64,000 nt of DNA from Enoplosus armatus (taxonomy: Eukaryota > Chordata > Actinopteri > Centrarchiformes > Enoplosidae), in the NCBI RefSeq assembly GCF_043641665.1, contig NC_092183.1, positions 13,722,001-13,786,000 of the forward strand, in the 5' to 3' direction. Made by a program: the position numbers and the translations under genes. Every line of letters starts with the position of its first letter. The stretch's first letter is position 1. The notes under the pieces are model-generated. The model saw only the letters and a program-made list of their open reading frames with translations. It was not told where the DNA came from and did not search any database. Shown one piece after another: positions 35,684-47,543 of this stretch.

Positions 35684-36352
35684 TTGCCCACTGACACCTC
35701 AGGCCCACTGTACAAGAAGGGCCAAAGCCGCCTCCACCTGCTGAGGAGGCTGAGGTCCTTCGGTGTGTGCAGGAAACTGTTCCGGACTTTTTATGACACT
35801 GTGGTAGCTTCGGCTATCTTCTATGCTGTGGTTTGCTGGGGGGGGGGGGCAGCACAGACAGGGATAGGAGGAGTCTCAACAGACTGATTAGGCGAGCCGG
35901 CTCTGTTCTGGACTGTCCGCTGGACTCCATTGAGGAGGTGGGGGATAGGAGGATGCTAGCCAAGCTGACATCCATCATGGACAACACCTCTCACCCCCTG
36001 CACGAGACTGTGGAGGCCCTGAGCAGCTCCTTTAGCAGCAGACTGTTACACCCACGGTGTAAGAAGGAGCGCTACCGCAGGTCGTTCATTCCGACTGCTA
36101 TAAGACTGTTTAACAGCACGGCATAATTCTGTATATAAATCTGCACATCTGTACATATCTATATCTATTTATATCTAATTTTGTTCCCCATATTTTTTTA
36201 TATCTGTATTTATTATATGTATATTGTTTTTTAAAAAATACTTCTGTTTTTTTATTGACACAGTGCTTGTCTGCTGTGTGTTTCTGCACCTTTCTGTCTT
36301 TGCTGCTGTGACTTGTAAATTTCCCCGCTGTTGGATAAATAAAGTCAAAGTC
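35684..36352 (+). mobile_element. LINE 3' end, plus strand
   Basis: Two frames separated by a G run at about 35840 give KKGQSRLHLLRRLRSFGVC ... FYAVVCWGG and then RLIRRAGSVLDCPLDSIEEV ... CKKERYRRSFIPTAIRLFN, the C-terminus of a fish LINE RT protein. It ends with a TGTTGGATAAATAAAGTC-like tail. It lies head-to-head with the LINE at 34.0-35.2 kb with the Tc1 piece between. Confidence 0.85.
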
Positions 36353-36359
36353 TATCATT

Positions 36360-39300
36360 CTGTTTTGAAAACAGTGTGTTAGCATTTCAAAAATGTGCTG
36401 CAAACATACAGTGTTTTGCAGGTGGTGGGCTATGAATAAGAACAGTTCATGGATTCTGGAAAATGTGGTCACTGAATGCATTTTGTGTGAAAGCAATGAA
36501 AAGTGATTCACAGTTTGGTCCACGTAAACTTCTTTATTACTGACTGTGTGATAAGGTTTGACAATATGAATTCAGTTTTAATCCATGTTTGTTAAAAAAA
36601 ATTAACCAAGGTTTCCTCAAAGCCAAACAGAAAGCCTTAAAGCAGAACCAATGGGCTGAACTGACTTGGAAACTGTTAAGGCATGTAGCCTTTCTGGTTT
36701 TTTTTACTTGATTGCATGACGAGATAGGGATTCAAATCTGTCTATCTATCTATGTGCATGTCACTTAAAAATGTGACATGAAAGTAACATGAGGAAATAG
36801 AGCACAAAATGAACAATAATGTGAGCTTTATGTAAAAGGTATTGTATTTGTGTTGTGTGCCAGGACATTGATTGTTAGAGTCAGTGCAAATAATATATAA
36901 TAATTTAATAATCTAATAATTCTATTGAGGTGACCTCGTTGTTTTGTCTTAGTGCTTTGTAAGTTGGTAATGTGATTGTACTGACAGTGATTAGTAATGC
37001 AGGAAAAAGAAAATAATTTTCTGCCTACATGTGGTTTCTGTGTGTCATAATTAATGTAATTAACAAAGTGGCTGTATTAGTCATAACCTGAAACTTTTCA
37101 AACTCAAGTTAAAATGCCTATAATACACAGGTGGATATCTCTCAGGTGTTCAGCATCCTTCACTGCTGAAGAGGAAAACACTTTTTCTGTCAGGGAAACT
37201 AAATGACATGAGCGCTGCTTGGAAACGCTTCTTGAGACACCTCCTGGTGCTGACAGATGAGCAGTGATTCATTTGTAGTTTTGTAAAGGGTGTAACACAA
37301 GGAAGACACTTTATTTTCTCATTTCAGGTTATGAAGAGAAGAAGAATCTGATGAGACGGAAATGTGTTATATTGCACTATAAACAAGGAAAGTGTGTAAA
37401 AAAAATAACCTGTCAACTTGTCACTGGATCTTCTGTATTTGTCTGATGACCCACACATTGTCCTCAATTATAGACTACTATAGACCTACACTGATTATGT
37501 ATCTAGTTTTTGCTGAAGACATTGTATGGGAAGTCATTAAAACAGTGATCCACCTGTGCTCTTTCTCAAAACTTGCCTCAGTGGGCCTCAGTACAATAGT
37601 CTTCTAGAGTAAGTTAACCTGGACATACACCAGTGGAGTCGTGTTTTTAGTCAGAATGGATTTCATCTTCTCACATCTGCTTATAATTAATTTCATAATA
37701 TATACAGTGATGATCCGATGAGCAAAAAGAAACACAAATGCTTTATGTTTCTGAAAGATGAAACTGAAATGTGAATCATGCTGATTAAAGTCTAGCTTGG
37801 GGAGGTGTGAAGAGGGGGCAGGATAGGTGGGGGAGGGAGACTGGGCAGAATCGAATCTGTTGATCGGTTTAGTTTGTTAGCCCAGTCCCTGTCTCCACTG
37901 TCCTTGTGTCTCCCCTCACCTTTTCCATGTCCAGAGATCATCTTAAGTCCTCTCCAGACATCCCTGGTGTTATTCTGCCCCAGATGTTCCTCCAATGATG
38001 GCACATTTTGTGTATTTCTTCAGTAACCATATTGAAATATATAGAACATTTTCAATAAATTAAATTGTTTGGCCAAGATGCATGTTGGTAATGCAGACTG
38101 TATGAAGAGTTCTGAAAAAGTGTGTTCGGTATTCACAGATGCTTGTTAGTGATTGAAAGAAGTGTAAAGAAGAGCCCATACAGAGCAGGGACATGTGATT
38201 TAATTTCAGAAGCTAATATGGTATGGCAGTAGCATACATTTTATTAAGCCTAAAACATAAGAAGTAGGTGAACATTTTTGGAGATTTTTGAGATTCTGTG
38301 TTTCAGTATAAATCTTTATTCATTTGAATTGTAAGTGAGCTTTTTAATTGTGAATTTGTTCTATTAAAAGCAAAGCAAAGGAAGGAAGTTATTATTATTA
38401 GTATATGAGGATGAGATACAAAAGAAACACATGCAGTGCAGCCGCAGGACATGAATAAATAATCCAAAATTTAATTTTAATGGAAGGCAGTGGCAAAAAA
38501 AAAGTTTAAAAAAAGCTCATGCTGCTTAAGATTAAATGTAGTTCTTTTCCCTCTATAAAATATAACCAACTGTTACCATTAAAAAAACAAAACAAAAACG
38601 TTTTGCATGATAATGACCGATCTCGAGAAATTCACACAGATTAGTTCAGGTCAATGGGTGTGTTGTGTGCAGCAGTGACTGATTGTCTGATTACTTCAGT
38701 TTAGGAACTTGTTTCGGTCTCTGACTGGAAGAGGGTGTGATTCAAAAGATGTGTCCGTGAGTCTCCAAACCAGGAAGTCGTTCACACCTGACATGTCTGA
38801 CTGATTTAATGGTGCATTGTTCGTGAATGTTTGTGCAGCAAAAATCCTCAAGTCCTCAAATCGCAAGTTAAATTATCAAATTTTTAAAAATTTAAAAATT
38901 GTACACATTCATATACTGCTTTCCAAATATCAGATATTTTATATAATATGATAATAGGTGATCTGTTTGTGTCTCATAAGGTACAATCTGCTGTTAAAAG
39001 ATTGATGTCTGGCTAATTGAAAATACTGTTTTCTTTTGTTGCTCCTTTGTAAAACTCAATTTTGTTCTAATAACAAAATTAAATTACTATTTTTTTCTTT
39101 TGGATGATGATGCAGTCCTGGTAAAAACTTGGTAAAAGTAAAGTACCTGGGATGTATTAGGTTTAGACACAGCTGCTAAACTGTCATACACAGTTAGTTT
39201 GATATGATCTTACATGGAGAAACCTCAGTGTCCTTCACCAACTATTAAATGTGTGTGATTGCTTGTCTAGTAGGAAACACTTTTAACATAAATTACTCTC

Positions 39301-39500
39301 TTGGAGGAACAAATGACCTCTGTCCACATAGCTGAATGGATCATGGGACCATTGTGATTGACAGTGTTTTGTTGATGGTCTGTGAAATACTCAGCAGTGT
39401 GTTTTTTTAGCTTCCTGTTGAACAACTTTATTTCTTTCTTTATTCTTTTGGAACAAACAAAGAAGCCCCAGGTGCTACCAAGGGGTGTCTCCTGCCACAG
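36360..39500. other. Intergenic; no gene seen
   Basis: About 3 kb of AT-rich sequence upstream of peroxidase A with no convincing exon. The frame at 37792-38004 (minus) is low-complexity. Confidence 0.5.
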
Positions 39501-39507
39501 AAAATAC

Positions 39508-39592
39508 TATATATACAGCACAAAATGTTGTAGAAGGCACTGACTCCGGACTGCAGCTGGTGGACCAAACTGGGGCTTGCAGGACATCACAG
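39508..39592 (+). promoter_or_regulatory. Peroxidase A promoter and non-coding first exon
   Basis: A TATATATA box at 39508-39515 is followed by a probable untranslated exon ending CATCACAG before GTACTG at 39593. Splicing to 39758 places AG directly before the ATG at 39760. Peroxidase B has the same layout, which supports it. Confidence 0.55.
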
Positions 39593-39759
39593 GTACTGTG
39601 GTCAAACTTCTTGTGTAACCTTTTAACTTTCATACAGTGTTTCTTCACACTTGCAAATAGCAGATGTAGTTCACATTCATGCAACCATGCACTCTTGTAT
39701 ATATCCATATGAAAGAAATCAGTGTGTTTATGACAGCACTATGTTTGTCTTATTCAGAG

Positions 39760-41703
39760 ATGAAGTGGTTTTTGTGCCTGATAGCTGCAGGTCTTTACCT
39801 GTGTTTGCAAAGCCATGCGAATGCTCGTGAGTATGACATCTCTCAAATTGAATTAAATAGAGTCACTATAAATGTGTATAAAATAAACTGTTTATTTAGT
39901 CATTTGGATAAAAATAAAAAACTGAAGATCACAAATGAACATAGAATCTACTGTATATTAAGAACAGTGTTTTGCTATAATTACTGTATTGATATTGTAC
40001 ACATGAAAGACACCTGCAGACAACAAAGCTACCTTCGGAAATCTATGGGAAAAAACATGAACATTAATAGAGACAGAGAAAATAAAGAAAGCACTGTGAA
40101 AGATGACTGGACATTCGAGAGCAGACTGACTGAGTGATGTTTTTTACCTTCAGAATCACATTTGAGCAGAAGTTTCATTGAAAAAGCTGTGATTGAAGCC
40201 AAGGCCACAGTGGACTCAGCTTATGAGTACTCCAGAAGAGAGTGAGTGTACAAATCTGCTGAACTGCTGAACAAGTTATGCTGTGATAGAAAAACAAATG
40301 GCACAACATAAATGTCTAAAATACATTAAAACTGCAGGTTATATGCCATCAGAAGCAGTAACATCTAAATGCACATAAATCTGACACAGGAGCATTGAAC
40401 GTGTGAAGAGGAATGCAGCGAACCCTTCAGACATCCTGCGGCTGTTGAAGCAGCCTGTTGGGCAGACTCGTGTTGCCGTGCGTGCTGCTGACTACATGGA
40501 TAATGCCGTGAAACTGATCAAGAGGTCTTTGGGAAGACGTCAAAAACGCTCCATCAATGCTACAGGTGTGTATCCAAAATAGGTCCTTTGAACTAATCAT
40601 ACAGGTGGTTTTAAGTCACAGCTAAGATGTCTGTTCCTTGTCTCTGTTAATTAGATCTGATCTGTGAGGAGGATCTGCAGGTCATTGCTAATCTGACAGG
40701 CTGCTCTCCCAGACATCGCATCCCCTCTTGCAAGACGACTCCCAATTTAGACAAGTTTCGCCCTGCAAGCAGCGTCTGCAACAACAGGTGAGGCAACTTT
40801 AAGCTTAATGGGCAAACCAGGAAAAAAACACAAGTGACAAGCACATTCACATCTAATTGACTGCTTAAACATTTTTGCACCTGGGGCCAAATTGAATCTT
40901 GCCAAAGATTTTCCCTCCAGCTCTCTTTCTTCTTATCATTTCACAATTAAAGATGCTAATATCAATATCAGATCAATAGGGGATAGTTTGAGTACCCTTT
41001 TAAAAAATGTTGCCAAGAATGTTACTGTTACACCCATGTGCAAGACAAAGAGAAAGAAAACTAAAAGATTTATTTTTTCTTGCCTAGAATAAACACCCGC
41101 TGGGGATCCGCTAACACACCTCTCACGCGCTGGCTTTCTGCCGAATACCAGGATAAAATCTCTCTGCCCAAAGGCTGGGATCCTAAGTGGAGAGTCAACA
41201 AACAAATTCTTCCTTTGGTATATGTTCTATTTTAAGTATACTATATATTGTACAAAGGATGGGAATGAATGTACAGGAAAGATAAGGCAAGGCAACTTTA
41301 TTTATATAGCACATTTACATAGGCAAAGAAAAGCATTAGAATGACATTCAAGACATCTGAGGAGGTGGAGAAAGACAATAGTAGTGATGCAGTGATGCTT
41401 AAGGTACTTTCACCAAGGTGCTCATTGCCTGCATCCTTTCTCCAGGTAAGAGAAGTGTCCAACCGTATTCTAAGCGCAGCAAACTCTGATGTGGAGAGTG
41501 ACCCACTCTACACTCACCTGGTGACAATCTTTGGCCAGTGGACTGATCACGACCTGACCTTCACTCCTCACTCTCCTGTCATCCGCTCATTCAATAACGG
41601 TATTGACTGTGACAAGAGCTGTGAACGCACAGAGCCCTGCTTCCCCATTGAGGTCAGTGTCATTGCATTACACAAGAAGAGATATGAATGCATCTAAAGC
41701 AAA

Positions 41704-41738
<35 letters not shown>

Positions 41739-44034
41739 TGAATGCTAACTGCTTCTTGTCATCTAAACAGATTCCCAAGAAAGACCCCCGCTTTGGCAAA
41801 AATTCAGAAGAGTGCATCCCCTTCTTCCGCTCATCAGCAGCTTGTGGTTCTGGAAACACGGGCCACTTCTTCGGTGCAGCAAATGTCCGTCAGCAGATGA
41901 ACTCTCTCACAGCTTTCATTGATGCAGGCCAGGTGTACGGTTCAGAGGATACCAAAGCTCGCTTCCTACGCAACCTCACCACAGATGAGGGGCTGTTGAA
42001 AGTCAACACACAGTACAATGACAACGGCCGTGAGCTCCTGCCCTTCACCAATATGGGCGCCAACATGTGTGCCACCCGAGCTCGTATTACCAATGATGTT
42101 GATGTTGAAGAAGTGCCCTGCTTTCTGGCCGGTGAGTGGCAGCAAAAACAGTATGTATGTTAGACTCTCTCTGCTAGCATTACACAGCACTTTTCTTTTT
42201 ATAACCATATTAAAATAACTGGATCTCAAGTAAGATCAGTTATCTTTTAAAAGGGAGTCAATGTATGACACATTGTGGTTGTCATAGCGCAGCTTAGGTA
42301 AGGCAACCAGAGTGTTGAAAGCAGTCATCTGCTTTGTGTCCCAGGTGACGAGCGCACCAATGAGAACATTGCTCTGACCTCTTTACACACACTGTTCATA
42401 CGTGAACACAACCGCCTGGCACGTGATCTGGCCGAACTCAATCCTCACTGGGGCGGGGAGAGACTCTACCAGGAGGCACGCAAGATCATGGGAGCATACT
42501 TCCAGGTTAGAGATGGGCTTAGCTGCATAGATTGCAGGAATCTTGAATCGTTTGTACTCGCATGGTTCAGTTAACTCAGTTTATTTTTGTTTCTTTTAGG
42601 TTATCACTTTCAGAGACTACTTGCTCCACATCGTTGGTCCAGACTTCATTGACAAGCAGCTGTCCACCTACCCTGGTTATGATGAAGATGTGGACCCCAG
42701 CATCTCCAATGTGTTCGCCACAGCTGCCTACCGATTTGCCCATCTGATGATTCAGCCTTTCATATTTCGTCTTAATGAGCATTACAAGGAGCACCGTGAT
42801 TATCCCAGCCCACTGCTGCACAGAGCCTTCTTCACACCATGGAGGGTCATCTTTGAAGGTATGGCAGAGATCTTTGACTTGTTAGTATTCAGTGTAATGG
42901 AAAATCAATGACAGTTCCATTAACTTTTTTTACCACCATAGAGGACGAAAAGACTCGGGAAATATCAGATTCAACTGCTACAAGCTATGATATATACTAG
43001 CACTGATCCAGGAGTGCTATCCACCCATTACTACAATTACTACAATGAGCTGCAGAATGGAGTCATGATCCTCAGTAGGATCAGCAGCATTAGCAGTCAT
43101 AAGTTATTCAATATTAATATGAATAAATTGAACAAAACGGAATTTTTAAATAGTCCAACTTAAATTGTTCAATCTCTTGTGTTCATGAGGTGGTTTGGAC
43201 CCAATCCTGAGGGGGCTAGTGGGTCATAAAGCCAAGCTGAACACGCAGGACCGCATGATGCCTGATGAGCTGAGGGAAAGGTTGTTTAAATTCTCCGCTG
43301 ACTTGGCGTTGGATCTGGCCTCACTCAACATGCAAAGAGGCAGAGACCATGGACTCCCTGGTATTTATTTTGTTTTTTTATTTTTGTATCTCTAGAATTA
43401 GTCTTCATCTGAGCCTTTGCAGGCATTACAGATCATACATTATCTTCAACATTGCAACACTTTTTAACACTGTGTGTCGTTTTTTAGGCTACAACAAATG
43501 GCGGGAGTTCTGTGGGCTGTCACAACCAAGAAATAGAGCACAGCTGGGAAGAGTGCTGAAAAATACTACACTGGCCAAGAGCCTGCTGGATCTCTATAGA
43601 ACACCTGATAACATTGATGTGTGGCTGGGAGGAGTGGCTGAGCCGTTTGTCCGTGGAGGGAGAGTGGGACCCCTCTTTGCCTGCCTGATTGCCACTCAGT
43701 TCCAGAAGATCCGCCAGGGAGACCGGTAAGTAGACTTGAAATGACATTATTGACTGACATGTGCTAAAGATGTGGAGATAGCTGTGTTAGCTGAACTTTT
43801 ACACATTAACAAATTGTCAATTTCAGACTTTGGTGGGAGAAAAAGGGAGTTTTCACTGCAGCCCAGAGGGAGTCACTGAAGAAGACGTCTCTTGCCCGCA
43901 TCATCTGTGACAACACTGGTATCACTGACCTACCAGCACAGCCCTTCCAATACCGGCCCAGAAGGTCCAGTTACACTAAATGTAAGGACATCCCTGCCTT
44001 TGACCTCAGTCCATGGAGGGAGAATATTGAGTAG
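39760..44034 (+). CDS. Heme peroxidase A, eosinophil/myeloperoxidase type (12 coding exons, 732 aa)
   Basis: Secreted or granule animal heme peroxidase. Exons: 39760-39826, 40154-40241, 40390-40565, 40655-40787, 41088-41217, 41446-41652, 41771-42131, 42345-42505, 42600-42858, 43190-43360, 43488-43725, 43827-44034. Signal peptide [20 protein letters not shown], then a propeptide with a basic RRQKR site. Distal heme Asp-His is in WTDHDLTF, the Ca loop is [13 protein letters not shown], the catalytic Arg and heme-linking Glu are in [11 protein letters not shown], the proximal His is in [11 protein letters not shown], and the conserved Asn is in [13 protein letters not shown]. The position after the Glu and one residue on is Asn, not the Met that gives myeloperoxidase its sulfonium link, so it is EPX/LPO-like in heme attachment. 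Ends [10 protein letters not shown], the ordinary family terminus. Poly(A) signal 44507-44512. Confidence 0.94.
41408..42149. repeat. Conversion-like tract shared with peroxidase B
   Basis: From the end of intron 5 through exons 6-7 and the start of intron 7, including the (CA)n intron, this matches 52331-53090 almost base for base. Flanking exons 1-5 and 10-12 of A and B are visibly more different. A second near-identical stretch covers exon 8 to intron 8 (42345-42560 compared with 53177-53390). Confidence 0.88.
41705..41735. repeat. (CA)n microsatellite in peroxidase A intron 6
   Basis: About 15 CA units. The homologous intron of peroxidase B has about 24 units (52628-52676). Confidence 0.95.
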
Positions 44035-45009
44035 AAATCCTCACTGCAGCGGTCTGACTAAAGACAGCTACATCTAAGGGCTCTGTTGGAGGAGACTTTT
44101 CTTCACACTGCTGCTGACTCACATCCTGTCACTCATATCCTCAAAACATTACTGATATAAAACTCCAGTGTTTAAAACATGTGTCATTGTTTGATTTTTG
44201 ATATTTGCTTGCTTTGTTGTGTCGAATTAAATAATGTATGCAGGTTACCTATATTCTTTTTAATTAAATGAAAGGGTAATTCTTATGTCTTTGATTGATT
44301 TCTGGAAAGGAATGTGTTTGCTATGAATGCTAGCTATCAGTTGATATGTGATATTTTCTTACTTTGTTTTTAATCAGATTATTTGTCTCTTTAAACCACA
44401 TGAATGTGAACTGATCATTTCTAAACAATGTACATTACAAGAATAATATTATTTGGAATATAGTTTTGTTTGTCTCAACAGATTTACATCAGATTAAGTG
44501 TCACATAATAAATGAGTGTTACTAACACACAGTGTTACACTGTGACTTTTTCAAGACATCTGGTGTTGTACTGTGCAACATTGGACCAGGAGAAATAAAG
44601 CACTTACTACACAGCATACAGGGGTCACACTGGCCTTGTATAGACAACACTGAAATAAATAACATGTACTATAAATAATATATGATAATAATAATAATAA
44701 TAATAATCACATGTAAAAGTAAAATCAAAATAAGTTGATCCACTGATCAACTTATTTGATCTTGCTTGAGCTCTTACTAATTTTATCTGTGTGACCTTGA
44801 ATCTACAAATACTTTATATGATTTTAAATACTGTACTTTTATACATGTGAAGGATTTTACTTGTTTTCTCACTAAAGCTAAAAGAAAACTATAGAATATA
44901 CATATATATTCATATATATTAGCAGCTGGTGTTTTTCTTTAAAAAATCTGTATGCAAACATCCTCAGCAGTGTGAGACAATTTTATACTTGTATTCTGGA
45001 TTTACAGAA
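44035..45009. other. Peroxidase A 3'UTR and flank
   Basis: The first bases after the stop (gaaatcctcactg) resemble the start of peroxidase B intron 12 (gaaatcctctctg). Later sequence (cagctacatc; tgtttaaaac; ttttgtttgtc; AATAAA at 44507) resembles the B 3'UTR in order. No collagen or C1q codons were found here. An ATA-rich repeat lies at about 44683-44708. Confidence 0.6.
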
Positions 45010-45468
45010 GGGGAGACCGGGTATGGTTGTAACATGGGGAGAGTTGTAACATCACCAATTCCACCAATCAGGGATAAGATAGGGGTCATATGATCATTTC
45101 AGTATTTACCCCCTTCCTCCCCGATCACACGCGCTGATTGTCAAGGTTGGAAACGGGTGCATGCAGATTCTATCGAGAAAAAACTGATTTTGAGGTAAGA
45201 AAGTAAATTATTTGACCAAGACTATATTTTGTTTAGTACTTATACTATTGCAGATAAAACCATGTGACTCATATGAGAATAAATTGTAGTTTCTCAGGCA
45301 AAATGTGATGCATTTTTCCCCTGCTAATTTCAAACCGCTAAGCTAATACAGCTAGCTAAACAATGGCTGACAGGGGTAGGATGGGTTGTAACACATCTTT
45401 TAAAAGTGTTACAACCATCCCCTTCCATACAACTAACAACACTTTCTTGATTTTAATATTGTTACAGA

Positions 45469-46797
45469 ATGCCTAGGCAGTGGAAAAGAAAGACTGACAG
45501 AGGTGTGCCTGCAGATGTTTTAACAAAAGCATCTGATGAGGTCACAAAGAAGGGCAAGTCAGTCAGATCAGTCGCAAAGGCACATGGGATCTGCCATGTG
45601 ACGCTGAGCAGATACTGCAAATCACTGCAGAAGCTGAGAGACCAGGGCTCCAGTGATCTTCCCAGTGTAGGTTACTGGAGCAGCAACAAAGTTTTCTCTG
45701 AGGTGCAGGAGGAAATGTTAGCTGATTATTTGACTCAGGCAGCAGACCTGTATTATGGACTGACTCCACGTGAGGTAAGCATATGACAGGTTAGTCACTG
45801 GAGACCAGAGTAGAATTGAATGCTAGTGTAGGTGCCAGACTATGTACTCAGGTTTTCTATTTCACTTTCTTTTAGGTCAGAAAGTTTGCATATCAAATGG
45901 CAGTAATACATAACATCAAACACCCACAGACATGGGATGAGAAACAGATGACAGGGCCTGACTGGTTCACATCCTTTATGACGCGGCACCCCAGCCTGTC
46001 AATAAGGAGTCCAGAGGCAACCAGGCTTACACGGGCTACAAGTTTTAACCGTACAAATGTGGAACGTTTCTTCAACAGCCTTGGACAGGTCATTGAGAGA
46101 TACAACTTCGACGGGAGTGATATATAGAATGTAGACGAAACTGGTGTAACAACAGTCCAGTCACCAGACCGTGTTGTTGCACGTCGTGGAGTCAAGCAGG
46201 TGGGTGCAATGACATCGGGTGAGAGAGGTGTGCTCGTGTCAGTAGCATGCGCCGTGCAAGCGCTGGGAAATGCAATTCCTCCCTTCTTTGTATTCCCCCG
46301 TAAACGTTACAAGGAATACTTTATTCAGAGTGGGCCAACAGGGAGTGCTGGAAGCGGTAACGGCTCAGGATGGATGCAAGAGGAAGACTTCCTCTTAATC
46401 CTTGCTCACTTTGCAAAACACACAAAGGTCAGCTCAGAGAAGATGGTTTTGCTTTTGCTGGATAACCACTGTTCACATATATCTGTGAAAGCAATCGACT
46501 TCTGCAAAAAAAATGGGGTTGTACTACTTACCCCCCCCACTGCAGCCATAAACTTCAGCCATTGGATCGCAGTGTCTACGGCCCATTTAAGAAAATGGTG
46601 AACACTGCAAGTGATGCCTGGATGAAGATGAATCCTGCCAAGACGATGACGTTATATGACATTCCAACTATTGTGAAGACTGCTCTGCCCGCAGCTGCAA
46701 CACCCAGAAACATTCAAGCCGGTTTCCAATCCACAGGTATTTGGCCCTTCAATCCTGACATTTTTGAGGAGTGTGACTATGTACCCTCCCAAGTATA
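45469..46797 (+). pseudogene. Pogo/CENP-B-family DDE transposase, disrupted
   Basis: The reading begins MPRQWKRKTDRGVPADVL and has a psq-type helix-turn-helix (KSVRSVAKAHGICHVTLSRY). A probable 102-bp intron (45774-45875) joins TPRE to VRKFAYQMA. A CENP-B-like DNA-binding region follows (GPDWFTSFMTRHPSLSIRSP), then the DDE domain with NVDETG (first Asp) and LLLLDNHCSH (second Asp). The frame is broken twice: a TAG at 46125-46127, where the family has Trp before NVDETG, and a frameshift in a C run at about 46530-46545, after which the reading resumes as LDRSVYGPFKK in another frame. It ends QAGFQSTGIWPFNPDIFEE. Not functional as it stands. Confidence 0.85.
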
Positions 46798-46816
46798 AAT
46801 ACTCACTGATACACCA

Positions 46817-47110
46817 GTGAAGAAAGCATTGATGGAAGAAGAACAGAGAAGAAGCAAAAATGTAGGAAAGAGTAGGCCTATCTTAGGAAAGAATAAAGGC
46901 AAGCAAAAGAAAAAGGGGAGACAGCCCACCAAGAAAATGTTGAAAGCCAACGCTGAGGATTCTGAGGCCTCAGATGAGGAAACCTTTTGTGTTGTCTGTA
47001 TGGAGCCATTTGGAAGGTCGAAGCCAAAGGAAGTATGGGTAAAATGTGCCCTATGCAGTCTCTGGGCCCACCGAGCCTGCACTCCAGGGTTACAAACATT
47101 TGTCAGCATT
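46817..47110 (+). pseudogene. PHD-like zinc finger tail of the pogo element
   Basis: A lysine-rich linker is followed by FCVVCMEPFGRSKPKEVWVK, then CALCSLWAHRACTPG. This Cys/His spacing, with W before the AHRAC segment, is PHD-finger-like. It directly follows the transposase in an adjacent frame and is probably its C-terminal domain. The finger is cut short before the last Cys pair by an A run and a CA microsatellite (47137-47182). Confidence 0.65.
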
Positions 47111-47134
47111 GTGACTCTGATTAAAAAAAAAAAA

Positions 47135-47136
<2 letters not shown>

Positions 47137-47182
<46 letters not shown>
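47137..47182. repeat. (CA)n microsatellite in the pogo element
   Basis: About 23 CA units following a 13-base A run. Confidence 0.95.
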
Positions 47183-47185
<3 letters not shown>

Positions 47186-47306
47186 CCTGAGTCAAACAGA
47201 AAGTGGATTTTTTTTTTTTTCAGTAAACCTCTTTTTGAAGCATATCACATGGTGTGGTCTCTGTTTTTGCTTTTTTTGTCTAACTGTTACAACTTACCCC
47301 AGCATG

Positions 47307-47344
47307 TGTTACAACCTACCCCGGTAGTGGGGTAGGTTGTAACA
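47307..47344. repeat. Perfect 16-bp palindromic arms near the right end of the pogo element
   Basis: Arms TGTTACAACCTACCCC (47307-47322) and its complement (47329-47344) surround a 6-base spacer. The arms repeat the TIR-like GTTACAAC motif, so this is probably a subterminal transposase-binding array. Confidence 0.9.
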
Positions 47345-47543
47345 AAGGATCACCATGTATTTGACATCGCCTCATGAGGTCTGTGATATTCTTGCAGAGG
47401 TTTGAATTGGTGGCATTTGTAGTAAACAAATGTGGGTACCTTGTATTAAAGTTTGAGAACTCTAACTCAAAAATTCAGTGAGTTGAAGGTGCTTAAACAA
47501 AAAGTGTTACAACCATACCCGGTCTCCCCCTGAAGTGCATCCA

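Larger units (their letters stand above)
45010..47529 (+). mobile_element. Pogo-like DNA transposon with terminal inverted repeats
   Basis: The ends are perfect 24-bp inverted repeats, 45010-45033 (starts GGGGAGACCGGGTATGG) and 47506-47529. Subterminal copies of a GTTGTAAC/GTTACAAC motif recur inside both ends. The element is 2520 bp and encodes a broken DDE transposase with a C-terminal PHD-like finger. A clear target-site duplication was not identified. It lies in the 3' flank of peroxidase A and not of B, so it probably inserted after the tandem duplication. Confidence 0.87.

Noticed and set aside
39679..40137. 152-codon open frame overlapping peroxidase A exon 1
   Set aside because: It reads through intron 1 and is AT-rich; the signal-peptide exon and its donor explain the region.
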